Assembly: GCA_027886175.1 (NCBI GenBank) | Contig: JAJNNQ010000009.1 | Location: 12,688,001-12,752,000, forward strand | Reading direction: 5' to 3' | DNA length: 64,000 bases | Source: Phylloscopus collybita | Taxonomy: Eukaryota > Chordata > Aves > Passeriformes > Phylloscopidae | Shown here: piece after piece, positions 36,979 to 48,889 of the stretch | How positions within the stretch are numbered: the first letter of the stretch is position 1 | Layout of the letters: each line of letters opens with the position of its first letter | Notes under the pieces: model-generated | What the model was told of the DNA's origin: nothing | Databases searched by the model: none | What the model saw: only the letters and a program-made list of their open reading frames with translations | Made by a program: the position numbers and the translations under genes

Positions 36979-39900
36979 CTGAAAATGGTCTATTTTTACA
37001 TCCCTATCAATAGAAATCTGAGTAGCTGCTAACAATGTTCCATCCATGGATTTACAGCTGCAGTTATTAAGACAAAATTTCACCTATCACTATTATTTGT
37101 AGCTCTAAAAGATCTGTCAGTGTAATATCTTGACGATTAGATCTTTTCAGTTTACTCACATGATGTACATGTATTTCCACCCAGTTTTTCCCAGGCAGGA
37201 AACACATCTAATTCATTTATTGTGGTGAATTTGGCAGCAACCCCTGTATTTAAGTTGCTCAGCAGTACTGACCATAATGGGATTGTTGTAGCCTTTCCAT
37301 TACTCCACTATTAGTATCCAGCTTTCTGCTGAGATGAATACTTCTGGGCTACAGCTGTATCTTTTCTACATTCGGTGACATTTCCTTAATCTTATTTTTT
37401 GTTTAATATATTAAAGTTGTTAAAATATTAACTTCCATTCTGTGTGTTGCTGATTTAGGACAACTGAGTCAACAGCAGAAAAGAACAGCCTAAATGTGTG
37501 AATATCCTGTAACTAGCTTTCAAGGCTACAGATACTTTAAAACTGTCTTGTGTTTTATGCCTAAGGCCAAAGCACATGACACAGAACATGCAGCCCTTGC
37601 AAGACACTCTGCTCATCACCACTTTGTAAGGATACTTGCTGCATATTCAGTTCTCCTGCCAATGTGTGTCCTCTGACAAAAGAGCCTTTTCATTCTAGAT
37701 TGTAAAGAATTTTAGTCCGAAAGTCAAGACGTTATTTTCTTTCTGTTCAAAGTTTTCCTGTGCTTTTTGGCTGTTAAAAAAAGAAAAATAAAAAGAAGAG
37801 GGATGTTTCACTCTTTAAAAAATCTCACATCCACCCAAGGTGTAACACACTGTCTTTAACATCCCCTCCTCTGGAAAAGCATCTTTTAGCCATAATCTCT
37901 GTTCAAATAAACATGATGGGGTCTCACTCACACACAGAAATAGAATCAAAATAAATATTTATTAACCAGATGCTGAAGCATAGCATTTTCCAGCTCAGAA
38001 AGAGCTGAATAATCCCTGCTGATTTTTATCCTTGTGGAGCTCTAAAAATCATTTGTATCCTCTCTCTGTCAGCGTGAGTGGAAGATCAAGATGATGTATG
38101 ATAGAAAGGGAGAAAGTTTTTCCTCGAAAAAGAAATGAAAGTAAATAAAATGAAATAAAAACTACTATTTCCATCACGGCCAAACATTTTTTATCAGTAT
38201 CTAAGCCAACCTGTGCTTTGTTTCTCATTACAGGTCAGTATTTACAGATATTTGATCATGGCAACATTAACTTTATTATTCAGTAAAGCATCAGATGCAG
38301 CACCCATTGCAGGGACCTAATCCCACACCGTGGTATTGCAGATCTATAAAAGATAAAACCAATCCTGGTAAGGGGTAGAGAAAGGGTCTGGTAAATTACC
38401 CCAACTTTCTGCTCCCAGAGTGGATGTCAGTCTGAGAGATGGTCTCATCAACCAAAGTAACAACTGTGCTCTTTAAATAATCGATGCCCAGTTACAGTGA
38501 TGACGCCCTCACTGCACAGCATTACACTTGGTCCTTTGCACAGAACCCCTGAATCAATGAACATGGAGAGAAAGAAGGAGGGGTTTAAAACAGACAAGCT
38601 GGTGAGCACAAAGTAGGAAGATGAAGGTTCCAGGGTCCCTGAAGAACACAATATTTGTTGAAAACTAATACTTTATTGTCTGTCATAGACACGAAAAGAG
38701 ATACAGGTACTGGCACACTTTTAAGACCTTCTCTACATTATTATCCAGAGTTTTGGTCAACCATGAACAATGGTTTAAAACTGCAGTGGGAGAAAAGGGT
38801 TTTTCAGGATATGATCTGTCATATTTATATTTTGGTTTCAGGCAAAAATGTCATTGAAAGTGCTAAGTGTTTTCTATGAGATCATGGGGAAATCTTAACT
38901 GAGTTCAGAAAAAAAACTTGCTAACCATGAGTGCACTGGTGTTTTGGACCACTGGGAGAGGAGAATCTAGTTGTTTTATGATTTGGGCTTAATAATTTTG
39001 TGAAAAAGGTTATGCAAATGAGTCCTTCATGGCAGCAGTTAGTGGGAAATTTTGTTTTGGACCACTCAATGGTCTTCACCAGTTTCCTGAATAGTTATGT
39101 TTATGAATGCTGTGTTAAAAACTTCTTGCACTTTGTATTAGTATACTAATTTTGTGGATTTTTAGGGAAATGATGTTAGACTTCTAAAATAAGATGGGAA
39201 GCCTATAGCCACATAAAAAGCTATTGCACACAAACCTGGCATAAGTAACGAAGATATGTAAGATAGAGCTCTTCCCAGACAGCTGATTGCTTTGAGGCCA
39301 TGTACAGAAATCTCAGGTAGACCTTCATTTTGCAAGCAGCTGCAGCAGCTGAAGAAGGCACCATTCTAGTGGGCTGCAATTGCTTCACTGTTCTTGTCCA
39401 CACGGGTGTTCCAGTTGAAGGGGTCTGTTAAGCACGTCTCAAAATCAGCCAGTGACTTTGACCTGCCAGCAAAGGTGAGTGAGGTGGCTTTACCTGTGGT
39501 AGAGTGTGAGGCATCTAAAGTGCCCCCAGAGTTGTGGGGCAGTGCTTTCTGACTGGGGATGCAAGGACAGTACCACTTCCAGTCAGCAGAGTTAGACTTG
39601 GGAAACACAATCTGCCTGTGGCCTTGGAGAACCATTTGAGTACATGGGCAGAGGGTGGCTTGCTGTGTGCCCCTCAGAAAACAGCTGCTGAAAATATCTT
39701 GACTTGCATGAACATTCACAACCACTTTCCTAGAAAGGCTATGAATTTAAAAGAAAAAAATCCTTCTGGTACTACATTAGATACTCAACTACTGCCAAAC
39801 CCCTGCTCAGTTGTCTCTATATATCACCATAGTTTTTCTACATCACCATGGCAAGGACTTGTCTTCCAAACAGTGTTAAGGACTATACTCTCTTGGTTTT

Positions 39901-40584
39901 GAGCAGCACGATTGGCTGAAGGTACAGTCTATAAACTAAAATAGGGCATGCCTAGACTTGCTCAAAGGTATTTCAGCAAGCCTGCACCTATGCTCTTATA
40001 AGAGATATCATTTTTGTCTTGTTACTTAGTAAAACTTCTGGGGTAGGCTCAAAGACTATTGCTGCTTTACCTTTCACTGACTTAATGTTTCTTTATCCCA
40101 ACAGACTCTTTCAAAGGTATTGTACAATGCAGTCAGAAAAAAATAAATTTATTTTAACATAGTTTTATTCTCAATATTAGAAAAACCACAAAACTTAAAA
40201 AATTTACATCTTATACTGAGTTAGAAAACTTTCTCTACATTTCAGATTTTAAAAGAGAAGACAGAACAAAACAGAAGTGATCTCCAATCTGCCCAATGTG
40301 TGTTTAAAGGCTTTTCTGACCTTCCAAAAGTGCATTAATTGTTATACTTAGTTAAGATATATCTTAGAGCATTTGTGCAAAACTTTCCTAGGCTTTAGGT
40401 GTGAAAAGAGCTTAGGTAATATTCTACCCCAAACTGCGTACAGTACAATCACTAACAACTAAGCTTTTATGTGCAGAACCTCATTTAGCATTCGAAAAAA
40501 TTTGAAAGCATTTGAAGTATTTGAAAGCAGCCCAGTGTATTTAGTAGGACTTCAGCACTTCCATCTCTTGTAATATTTACTCAC
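36979..40584. other. Non-coding stretch, part with conserved-element texture
   Basis: No gene is called. The block from about 37000 to 37470 is complex, repeat-free and rich in words typical of vertebrate conserved non-coding DNA (homeobox-like 'attaag', 'taattc', 'atttattg'), but conservation cannot be judged from one genome. The 119-codon minus-strand frame at 39366-39725 lies in a GC-richer patch and has a donor-like 'CACAG|gtaaag' near 39496, with no matching acceptor of quality. It is not recognised. Confidence 0.5.
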
Positions 40585-40832
40585 ACTTCCCAACACTTCC
40601 TGGACAGCAAAACTGCAGTTGCTTGGCATTCCCAGAGTCTGGCAGTTGTATCTGCAGAGAGGCACATTTGTTTTTCTTTTGTGTGGATCATCCTGCATCA
40701 CATACATCTGATATTTACAAAGCACAGGGGTAGGAAGTTTGGCTTTTATGCATTCAGTTGAAGCTGTTCTTTGCAGACTGCTCTGTTTCAGCATCCTGGA
40801 GGTGAGAGTGTCTGTGCCTCTGGTGTTTTCTT
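40585..40832 (-). other. Candidate exon, product not recognised
   Basis: A 248-bp minus-strand interval is open in one frame, with an acceptor-like 'catttctcctgcag' upstream and a donor-like 'GAAGT|gtgagt' downstream. The predicted residues include several cysteines ('VLCKYQMYV', 'PLCRYNCQTLGMPSNC') but no domain I recognise. It starts with two extra bases and ends on a codon boundary. It therefore cannot splice directly in frame to the candidate at 36734-36978, which needs two incoming bases. It may be a chance frame or an lncRNA exon. Confidence 0.18.
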
Positions 40833-41020
40833 CTGCAGGAGAAATGCCTTTATTACCCTAACAGGTGGCTGGGTCCCAGGCAGGCTGGGTGTCCACTGTT
40901 CTCTATGCTCTACCACTGGCTAGTTAAAAGCCCTCCTATCAGAAGGACAGCAAAAAAATTAGCAGTCCTGATAAATCCTGCTAGAGGCCACAAAAGAGGT
41001 TTTATTTTAAGAAAGCCTGC

Positions 41021-41029
41021 TTTTTTTTG

Positions 41030-41060
<31 letters not shown>

Positions 41061-41070
41061 CTTTTTTTTT
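41021..41070. repeat. TTTTG simple repeat and T-rich tract
   Basis: G occurs every five bases at 41029, 41034, 41039, 41044, 41049 and 41054 in an otherwise all-T stretch, giving six TTTTG units followed by more T. On the minus strand it reads as CAAAA units. It is a likely length-variable microsatellite. Confidence 0.92.
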
Positions 41071-42740
41071 CCCCTGTAGATTAATTTGACTCTTTTATTT
41101 GGCTGCTTGCCTGGTATTGTGATGAAAGTAAGGCACTGAGAGCTTTCTCCTAAGATACCAAGAGCTTTTTGCAAGTTGGTCACTGCTTAAATAGTCAGGA
41201 GTCAAATGCAGTGGGTACTTCAGAGCCTTGATACAGAGCTGTAAAAGAGGCATATTCTCAGCTCTCAACAGCCATGTTTTCAGGGACCCAAAAGCCTCCA
41301 ACAAAGAAGTTCTTGCTTTTTGATATTCTATTGTTGATTTTTTCAAAGCCTCAGCTCCTAGTTGGTCTGAAGGGAATAGCTCAGTTCTTAAGCCCTAAAT
41401 GTCTCAGTTCTGCCAGAGAAAATTTATCTAGCTGGCTCATTGGTATCATCTTCAGAAGCTTCTGGAGAGAACTCAAGATTGACAGGTTCACTTGCTGATC
41501 AGGGTTGTGATCTCCATCTTGTTTCCAAGGATTTTTAAAAGACAAATATCAGCTGTGCTTAGCCTTTTTTTTTTTTTTTTTTTCCCTGGCCTGGCTATAT
41601 ATGTTCTGATCTATGAATATGATACTCATACACAAATGACTAAGTCCCTTCTGAATTTCATCAGAAAGCATTCATTTTATTTCAGAAGCAGCATCCATCA
41701 AAGTCATCTACAATTAATCGCATTTCAGACACTGAATGCAAACAATTGTCTTCTATAAAAGCCCCCTATAAACTGAAAAAAAAAGCATTCAGAAATGGTT
41801 CCTAAGACCAAAATTACTGGTGTTTGAAATGCCTGATACCACATTTCCTGGCAGAAAGAATGTCAGGTTGATATTTTCTAACTTTATTTTCTCTGTAGAA
41901 AAAAGTTTCACATAGTTACTTAACCTTCAAAAATGCCCGAGAAAAGAATACATTTTGGGGAAGTCTTTTAATTTCTGTTAGCAGTCTTCTCTTCCTGATG
42001 TGGGCTGGCTGTTGGGTAATTTTGTCTCCACACTGATCCTGTGGATGGTCTAAGCAAGAGACTGAAACTTTCAAATTTTCAAAGGTAACAATTTCACCAG
42101 CCCCTTTAGACAAAGGAGTGCCTTCAGTTTTCATTCAGACCATTGAGCTCTCCTTCTGCTCACCCTGGTGCCATGGTTGTTCTGTTTGGACAGAATATAG
42201 CTAGTCAGGTCCTTTCCATAAGGAGAGGTTCACAGATATCATGAAAGCCATGTAAGGGTTCAGACACTACTCCTGTAACAGCTGTAACAGATTACACATC
42301 TGGACACATATGGATAACACAAAAGCAGTTCTGAGCAAAATCCTTCCAAAAATTTTTTGCATTTACTTCCCAAATATATTAAGCCATTTGTAAGAAGTCC
42401 TGGAACACAGCTAAAAAAAAAAAAAATCATATTTAAATAAGTCATAAAAATAATTTTCAAGGGCAGTATCAAGAATTTTTGTTTCCTATGTAAATTTTAT
42501 CACTAAGGAATTCAGAAACAATTTGGCAGAATTTTTTTTAAGACAATGCCGTCATAACTTAAAACCTTATTTCTTACAAAAATAATATTCTTACAAAAAT
42601 AAACTATGCGTCATTTTTGTTCACCAAACAAGAAGCCTTGACCTTTCTTGCCTTCACTGAAGATCTAAATTGGTGCTCTTGGCCAGCAGCTGACTGCCTA
42701 TATGAACAAAACTCGAGTCCTTGCAGACTGTTACTCAGTT
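41071..42740. other. Non-coding stretch with poly-T tract
   Basis: Nineteen T lie at 41565-41583 and a run of 14 A near 42413. The minus-strand frame 41095-41346 (83 codons) is not recognised. A short duplication 'ttcttacaaaaataa' occurs twice near 42573-42602, just beyond a T run. No gene or transposon is supported. Confidence 0.5.
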
Positions 42741-42783
42741 TTATAATCACATTTGGTTCCAAAGATTATAATCACATTTGGTT
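42741..42783. repeat. Short direct duplication, 25-bp period
   Basis: The 18-mer 'ttataatcacatttggtt' occurs at 42741-42758 and exactly again at 42766-42783. The seven bases between are 'ccaaaga'. This is a recent local duplication, probably by replication slippage. Confidence 0.95.
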
Positions 42784-43968
42784 TTCCAGAAGTTTACAGT
42801 AACCCTCTCACACCAGGTATATAACTTAGGTGTGTGAGATGGAAGGCATTGCAAAAAATTGCCCATCTGAAAACTCTAGAAGTCACACAGAGGGTCAGGA
42901 GAAAGTCAGGGTTCTCGGAGCACATTACAAGGAGTCCAGGATAGCTTAGTTTTCTCTCCAGACATGTTCAGATGTGTAAAATCACAGCTAATTTTGTTTG
43001 CTGGCCTTGAGTTTGCTACAGAGAGGTATTATCTTTCTTCAAACAGATCTTCATGATAACTTCCAGATCAGGTCATACTCCAGCCTCCCAGACGTGCTCA
43101 TAGAGATTCAACATTTTTAGTAAAGCTTCTCTTTCTAAGGGAGCTCTTAAAGACAATAAAACCAATACCAGGAACTCTTACTGCCTGAGTACTCTTTGAC
43201 ACAACTTATAATGCATCCAGGCTAGAATAAAACTGATGGTTAAATTCTTCAAGTTTGACTTTACTGGTGAAGATCTTTTGAAAGCAGGGGACCCCTTGAT
43301 ATTCCAGCAGCAAACACTAGCAAATGCACAGAAAATGTTTGCAGCACAGAAATGTGAATAGCAGCCTTCAAATAGCCTGGATAGAACCTCATTTTTTCTG
43401 CTTGAGGTGATCATCTGGTGAGAGACATTTCCTGGTTGAAGGGATAAAAAATTGAAGCCTGAGGCCAGCATGGAAAGCTTCTAGGTCCAAAGAAAATCTT
43501 CAGCTTGTTTTCAAACTCACACTGTCACAGCCACTTCTTTCGCTGTAAAGGACGTAGGCTTCTCTCAACATTTTTTGCATCCTGTTGGTTGTGATGAGCC
43601 AGACCCTTTTGGAGGTCAAATATGCTATTTTGAATAACTTAACACCTCCCTAGAAAACCTGTCTTCTCTCCTTACATCACAGAGTTAATAGCAGGCATGC
43701 TATTATATAGCAATAGTCTACTTCAGGCATGCTCCCAACATACTTTTGGCTTTTCAAAGTGTTAAAAATATGGAAAGCAGCTTTTGGGCCTCTCAAAATG
43801 CATAATTTTCAATATGTTCCTGAACTTAATGGGATTTGATTAATCTAAAAATTCTCAATTTTATTAGTTTACCTTCAGAAGCTCCGAAGTTTTGTGTCCA
43901 TGCCTTCATGATAAAGTAGTCACAATAACCACTGGCATGGTGAAGCCTCACACACAAACAAAGGTTGT
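42784..43968. other. Non-coding stretch
   Basis: Unique sequence of mixed composition. The 97-codon minus-strand frame 43178-43471 has no recognisable product. No RNA gene or mobile element is seen. Confidence 0.5.
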
Positions 43969-44005
43969 TATTAACATCTTCACAAAATTTGTGAAGATGT
44001 TAATA
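43969..44005. repeat. Near-perfect 37-bp palindrome
   Basis: The 18-bp arm at 43969-43986 ('tattaacatcttcacaaa') is the exact reverse complement of 43988-44005, with one A at the centre. It is not a simple AT repeat, since the arms have mixed composition. It has essentially no loop, so it is unlike a microRNA precursor. It could be a fold-back relic of a DNA transposon or a site bound by a dimeric protein. No target-site duplication was identified at its ends. Confidence 0.95.
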
Positions 44006-47000
44006 CTACTAACTTTTCATGAAGCCTTTCCTGCACCTACATGCTGGAGTTAAGTGAGTTTATGCTAGCTTCCTACATATGCTTGACATCTGGATAAAGA
44101 ATATACTTTTTAGTGGTTTTTGGATGCCTTCTGCTTCTGTAGTTTAAGTTTGTCTTTCTGCAGTGGCATATAAATATGTAAATATTCACATTCTTCCTGT
44201 ACTCTTATTTTATGCTGCTTCTGTTTTACTAACCTAAGAATATTGCAAGAAATGATCAAATGGTTATGTCTCAGAGAATTACATTTTCCTGTGGTTTTTG
44301 ACAGAGTTTTTTTGCCCTGTTTGGAAATTCAGGTTCTTTCATAATGATCTTATTTGAATTTTTTTACCAATTTAGATCTGGTTTTGCCTTAAAATTGGTA
44401 ATAATCACATTTATTTATTTACACTTTTATTATTTATAATATGTTTATTAAATGTTATAATTTATGTGTTTTATATTTTTAATCACAGCTGACCACTATA
44501 GAGTCATCACAAAAGTTAGAGTACAATAATTTTGCAATGGAAAAAAAGTGAAGCATTAAGTAGTATTAGTGTATTATGTCTTGAAACTCTAATGTCCTCT
44601 TAGGTGAAATCACAACTTCTTTATTCTGTGGGAATGCATTACCAGTTCACCTCAGAGAAGGAAAAGGTATAATATGTGGATTTGTATGCTGAAAATCTAT
44701 AGACTGTATCCATTAGGATTAACTTTGAAACTTCAAAACAACATATGTTATAGAAAAGTGTGGAGAAATCTCCTCTCTAAGACAAAAGCAGAGTTGTACA
44801 TAATATGCTATGTTTCAAAAAGGTATTCATTACATTCACAGTTAGATTTTTAACTTGCTTTGTTATATTTCTTATGGTTGTTTGTTCCCTGATAAAGTGA
44901 GCACAGTGCAATAGACATGCAGCATCACCAGAAATGAAATGGCTCAACAGAGAAAACATGGTGTGTATTCATATTGGGAGTAGAAAATCAAAGCTGAAAG
45001 TTTCATATTCCCATAGCAGTAGCCACTCTTTCAGAAGGATTTTTGATGTAAAAGTCTCAAGAAATAACTAAGAAAACCCCCAAGCAAAAGAGTAAAAAAC
45101 CAGACAAAGATCCTATCTGTTTGCCTTTTATTCCCCATAATCCAGCCATTGTCTGCAGCTTTCTTCAAATACCTGTACTCTTAATGAGTTGCTGCACAAA
45201 TTCCACCTTCACTCAATTTAGGAACCAAAGCAAGCAAGGTGAACTTTGTCCAGTATTTTGGAATTAGACAGGAAGTCAGACCTCTGTTAATATTACATAC
45301 TACTTCAAAGACAAGAAGATATTTTGTTATGATAAAATTGTGATAACTGAATCACAACCCTTCTGTTTACATGTATGTATGTAATTGACCACATTTTCAT
45401 AATAATTTTTACTCTATACTTCTGCACTGCCTGTATTTTTGCTTAAATCTTTCATCCTTGTTAGAAGAGGCTTTTTAAATAAGCTACGTCCTGCAGGCTG
45501 GGAAGTACCACTCTTTGGTTTCTACTCCCTTGGTTCCTACTTGTTATACTTTTACCTGGACATTTAACACTGGCTATGCTCAATGACCTCTGCTCTGATC
45601 TGGAATATCTCTTGTGCTTTTATGTTCACTGCCTCCTTTTCCTACTTCAAAGAACAGGTACTACATTTGCTCCTTTTGCTGTCTGCAGGTTCCTCACCCA
45701 TTTTATGAAGTCTCAGAAATAGCCAGTACTGGGCTTAAGATTTCTTTAGTCACTCTCACGTAACATTTATCAAATCTAGCCAATTTGAAAGCATCCTTTT
45801 TAGCTATGCACTATGCATTTCCCTTTATATATTCCAGCCTGAGATAGAATCCTTTTAGCTGCCAGTATTAATTGTGCTAGTCCTGTACTTGGAGTTGACC
45901 TTTTTAGTGAGAACTGAGTAATAGAGCCACTAAACACTTCAGGCTTCTCAGTGTCCTTCAGTGTCCCTCCCTGCTGAGCAACAGAGAATATACCTTCCTG
46001 GTCTTATCTATTCACTACTGAGAGGATGTTTTTCTGTGATTTTTGTGTTTCTTTCTCTTCATATCTCCCTTTGTGCCATGTGCACTGATACTTGTTCTCA
46101 TGGACTAGTATCTACCAAATCTCTGAGTTTCTTGAAATCAGTCTTCCTCAAGTGCCAAATGGGATTTTTTTTGCTGCTCTTTTCCCTATGAAACACTGGC
46201 TCTTCAATTTTATAGTAGTTCTCTCTAAGTTGTGTCTCTGCCATGTTCTTAATCAGGTCTGCCTTATTACTTAGAAAAGCCTGCTCTCCTGGACTTCAAT
46301 ACAAAAAAAAATAAATGTTCACAATGCACTCAAGGCACATGTTGGTCAGTTCTTGTCCTCCTTTCTCATTAAATGACAGGGTAATTGAGTTGCCCCTGTA
46401 TCAGTACATGTTTCAGATGGTTTAGTTTGTTGCTTACAGAAAGCCTGGGATGGCTGGTTTTTCTGGCTAGGGTGTTTACTTTCACTTTCAATTCACTTCT
46501 GAATTCTTTTATCTTATAAAATATTTCTTGAATGGTAAACTTCTGAGATGTCATTAACATCCTTGTGTCACAACTCCACCCTTCTTGCATGCCTAAGTAG
46601 GCCTTCATCATAAACATGTTGAGTGAGATTTAATTTAAAAGAACTAAACTGTCATCTGACTCCAGATACTCAGGTCATTGTTTTTGATGCCCATGGCTAT
46701 ATCTTTTCATAGCACAAAAACTGTTGGCAACATCAAGGGCACAGGGTGATGGAACAGCTGCCTTTCTCACAACAACCATCTATACTTCAAGTAGTTTGTT
46801 CCAGTTGCATTTATTTCAGCTGGGAAGGTTTTCTTTAACAGCTCTGATGGTGTTAACTGTGTTGGTTTGCCTAGAATAACATTTCAGGATGAATCACAGT
46901 GAATGTTGCCTAATATTTGCTTGAAACCTATGAAGTTTCTGTGTGTTTTTTGACCAGTTAGTGGCCATCTTTGAGCATAATTCCTAAGATGGAAACCTGG

Positions 47001-48889
47001 TCAGCATTTCACAGCTTGAAATACAGACTCCTCTGCACTGGGGTTCAGCTTAACTGCTTTCCTGCTTTCTTTGTTCTAGTTATAATTGTTCTGTGGAGGA
47101 CTTTGTTACTGAAAGCAATTTCACATTGTACAGTGTAAACTGAAAAATTGTTCTTGCTTAATGAAGTTTTTGCTTCAGTTGCTATGGTTCCCATCACTGT
47201 TAATTCATTACCAGAGAACAGAAAAACAGATAAATTAGAATATTGTTGTCCTGGCTTTGGTAACAAGAATCTAATGAGAATATGAGACTGACAGAGAAGA
47301 AGAATAAATAAAGAGCTATCATTCTCAGTCTCAGGTTACTTGAATATTTCAGAATAACAAGGTATCAAAATTCTTATAAAAGAAATATAAGGGAATAGTC
47401 TAAGTAATGACTCAGGCGGACTGTAAGAAAATTATCTCTATTAATTTATTGATTAATGTGCTTAATTTTGCTAAATAAATAATGCCTGAGAAAAGCTGTT
47501 TCCTCCAGAATGCTTTGCAGACTTTTCTATGTATTTATAGCACTATGTATTTATAACAAACAGAGGAGAATAAAGTATATTGTGTTTTCCTACAAAGCTT
47601 TGTATATACAAGACTGACTTTAAGGCAAAAATATGATAAAAGATTATAAATCAAAATAGAAAGGCGTCTTGTTGGTGGAATATTAATTAGTCGTGAAAGT
47701 GATACTGCATCTGTACTTGAAATTTACTTGTTCTATGCAGCACTTAGAAGGTGTAGCTGAGCCTGGCCAACATTGTCTGATGTATTCACACAAAACAAAC
47801 CATGTGATAATTTCCCTAAAAGATTTTATTTACAGTTTAATAGCAAAAATAAAAATAAAAAAGAAGCTGAGCAATGAGATTAGCTCAGTATTATGTGGCT
47901 GCTGAGTGGTGGCAGACCATAAAGACTTCTGTCACTGGGCAGTGGGAAACATTTGAAATGTGAAAGTTGAAATGAAGTTGTACTTAAAACTTCATCTTTG
48001 ATGGGAGCCTCATTCCCATTGACTTTTGCTTTAGTGAAAGCTTTCTCTGAAAAGTGGTTGTTTTTTTTTTTTCATTGATTATTTTGAATAAATCAGAAAT
48101 ATAGGTTAATAGCCCTTAGGTGAGCAACTGGTCTGTGTTTTTGTCCCCAACACATGAACTCGTGTTTGATTCTTCCTGTAAGACTTCCCTCAGTTTTTAT
48201 GAAAATACCATTTAAAACCTCTGTCCATAGATGGTTTCTCTCCTCACTCAGTTGATCCTGAGATACAGAAAGACTTCATTCCCCTGTAGCCTCTACACTT
48301 TTTCTCCACTGTTGAGATATGCATGTACTCTGAGATAGTCACTTCTGATTCCCATCAGACACTGCCTGTAGCCTGCTCATACCTGCTGCTTGTTAGTCTT
48401 CATCTAGGCTGTGTGGTTCTCATGTGAACCCAAGGAAATCTCTTCAATCAGAGATGGTACAGACCAGAAAACTGTTCTTTAGTGCCTAGTAAACATCACT
48501 GACTCAAAAAGTCTTCTGTAAATAAGCAACCATCTTGCTTAAGGAATATATTTACTATATTGGGATGAAGAAACCTGTAGCATTTCATTATTCCTTTGTG
48601 ATATATGAAATTGTATTTACTACCAGCCTACACAGAAAATTATTACTACAGTGATGGTCCTATGCAAGAAGATGAGAAATAATAGTCCCTGACATGGAGA
48701 CATAAGAACCTGGCTGGCAGAGCTGTGGAAGTCAGCTGTGGCCTCAAAAACTCATCAGAAGACATTTGTTTGCCTTATCAGGGACAGTGAGCAATCATTT
48801 ATTTTATATTTTCTTCACAACTTTCAGGATTTTATAGACTATCTATTTTTTTCCAGGATGAAGAAACCATGCCTATTTGAATCTTGCAA
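44006..48889. other. Long non-coding stretch
   Basis: No gene is recognised. The part at 44400-44480 is extremely AT-rich ('tttatttattta'-type words). From about 45440 to 46640 the plus strand is markedly pyrimidine-rich, with many short T/C blocks. On the minus strand it holds a frame of 82 codons (46369-46617) with no known motif. This strand bias over more than a kilobase suggests an old transcript-derived element read in reverse, but no family could be assigned. A 13-T run lies near 48060. Confidence 0.5.

Noticed and set aside
39366..39725. 119-codon minus-strand frame with a donor-like site inside
   Set aside because: No acceptor of matching quality and no recognisable product. GC-richness of the patch alone explains the open frame.
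43969..44005. microRNA hairpin
   Set aside because: The palindrome has a one-base centre, so there is no loop of the size a precursor needs, and the arms do not extend beyond 18 bp.
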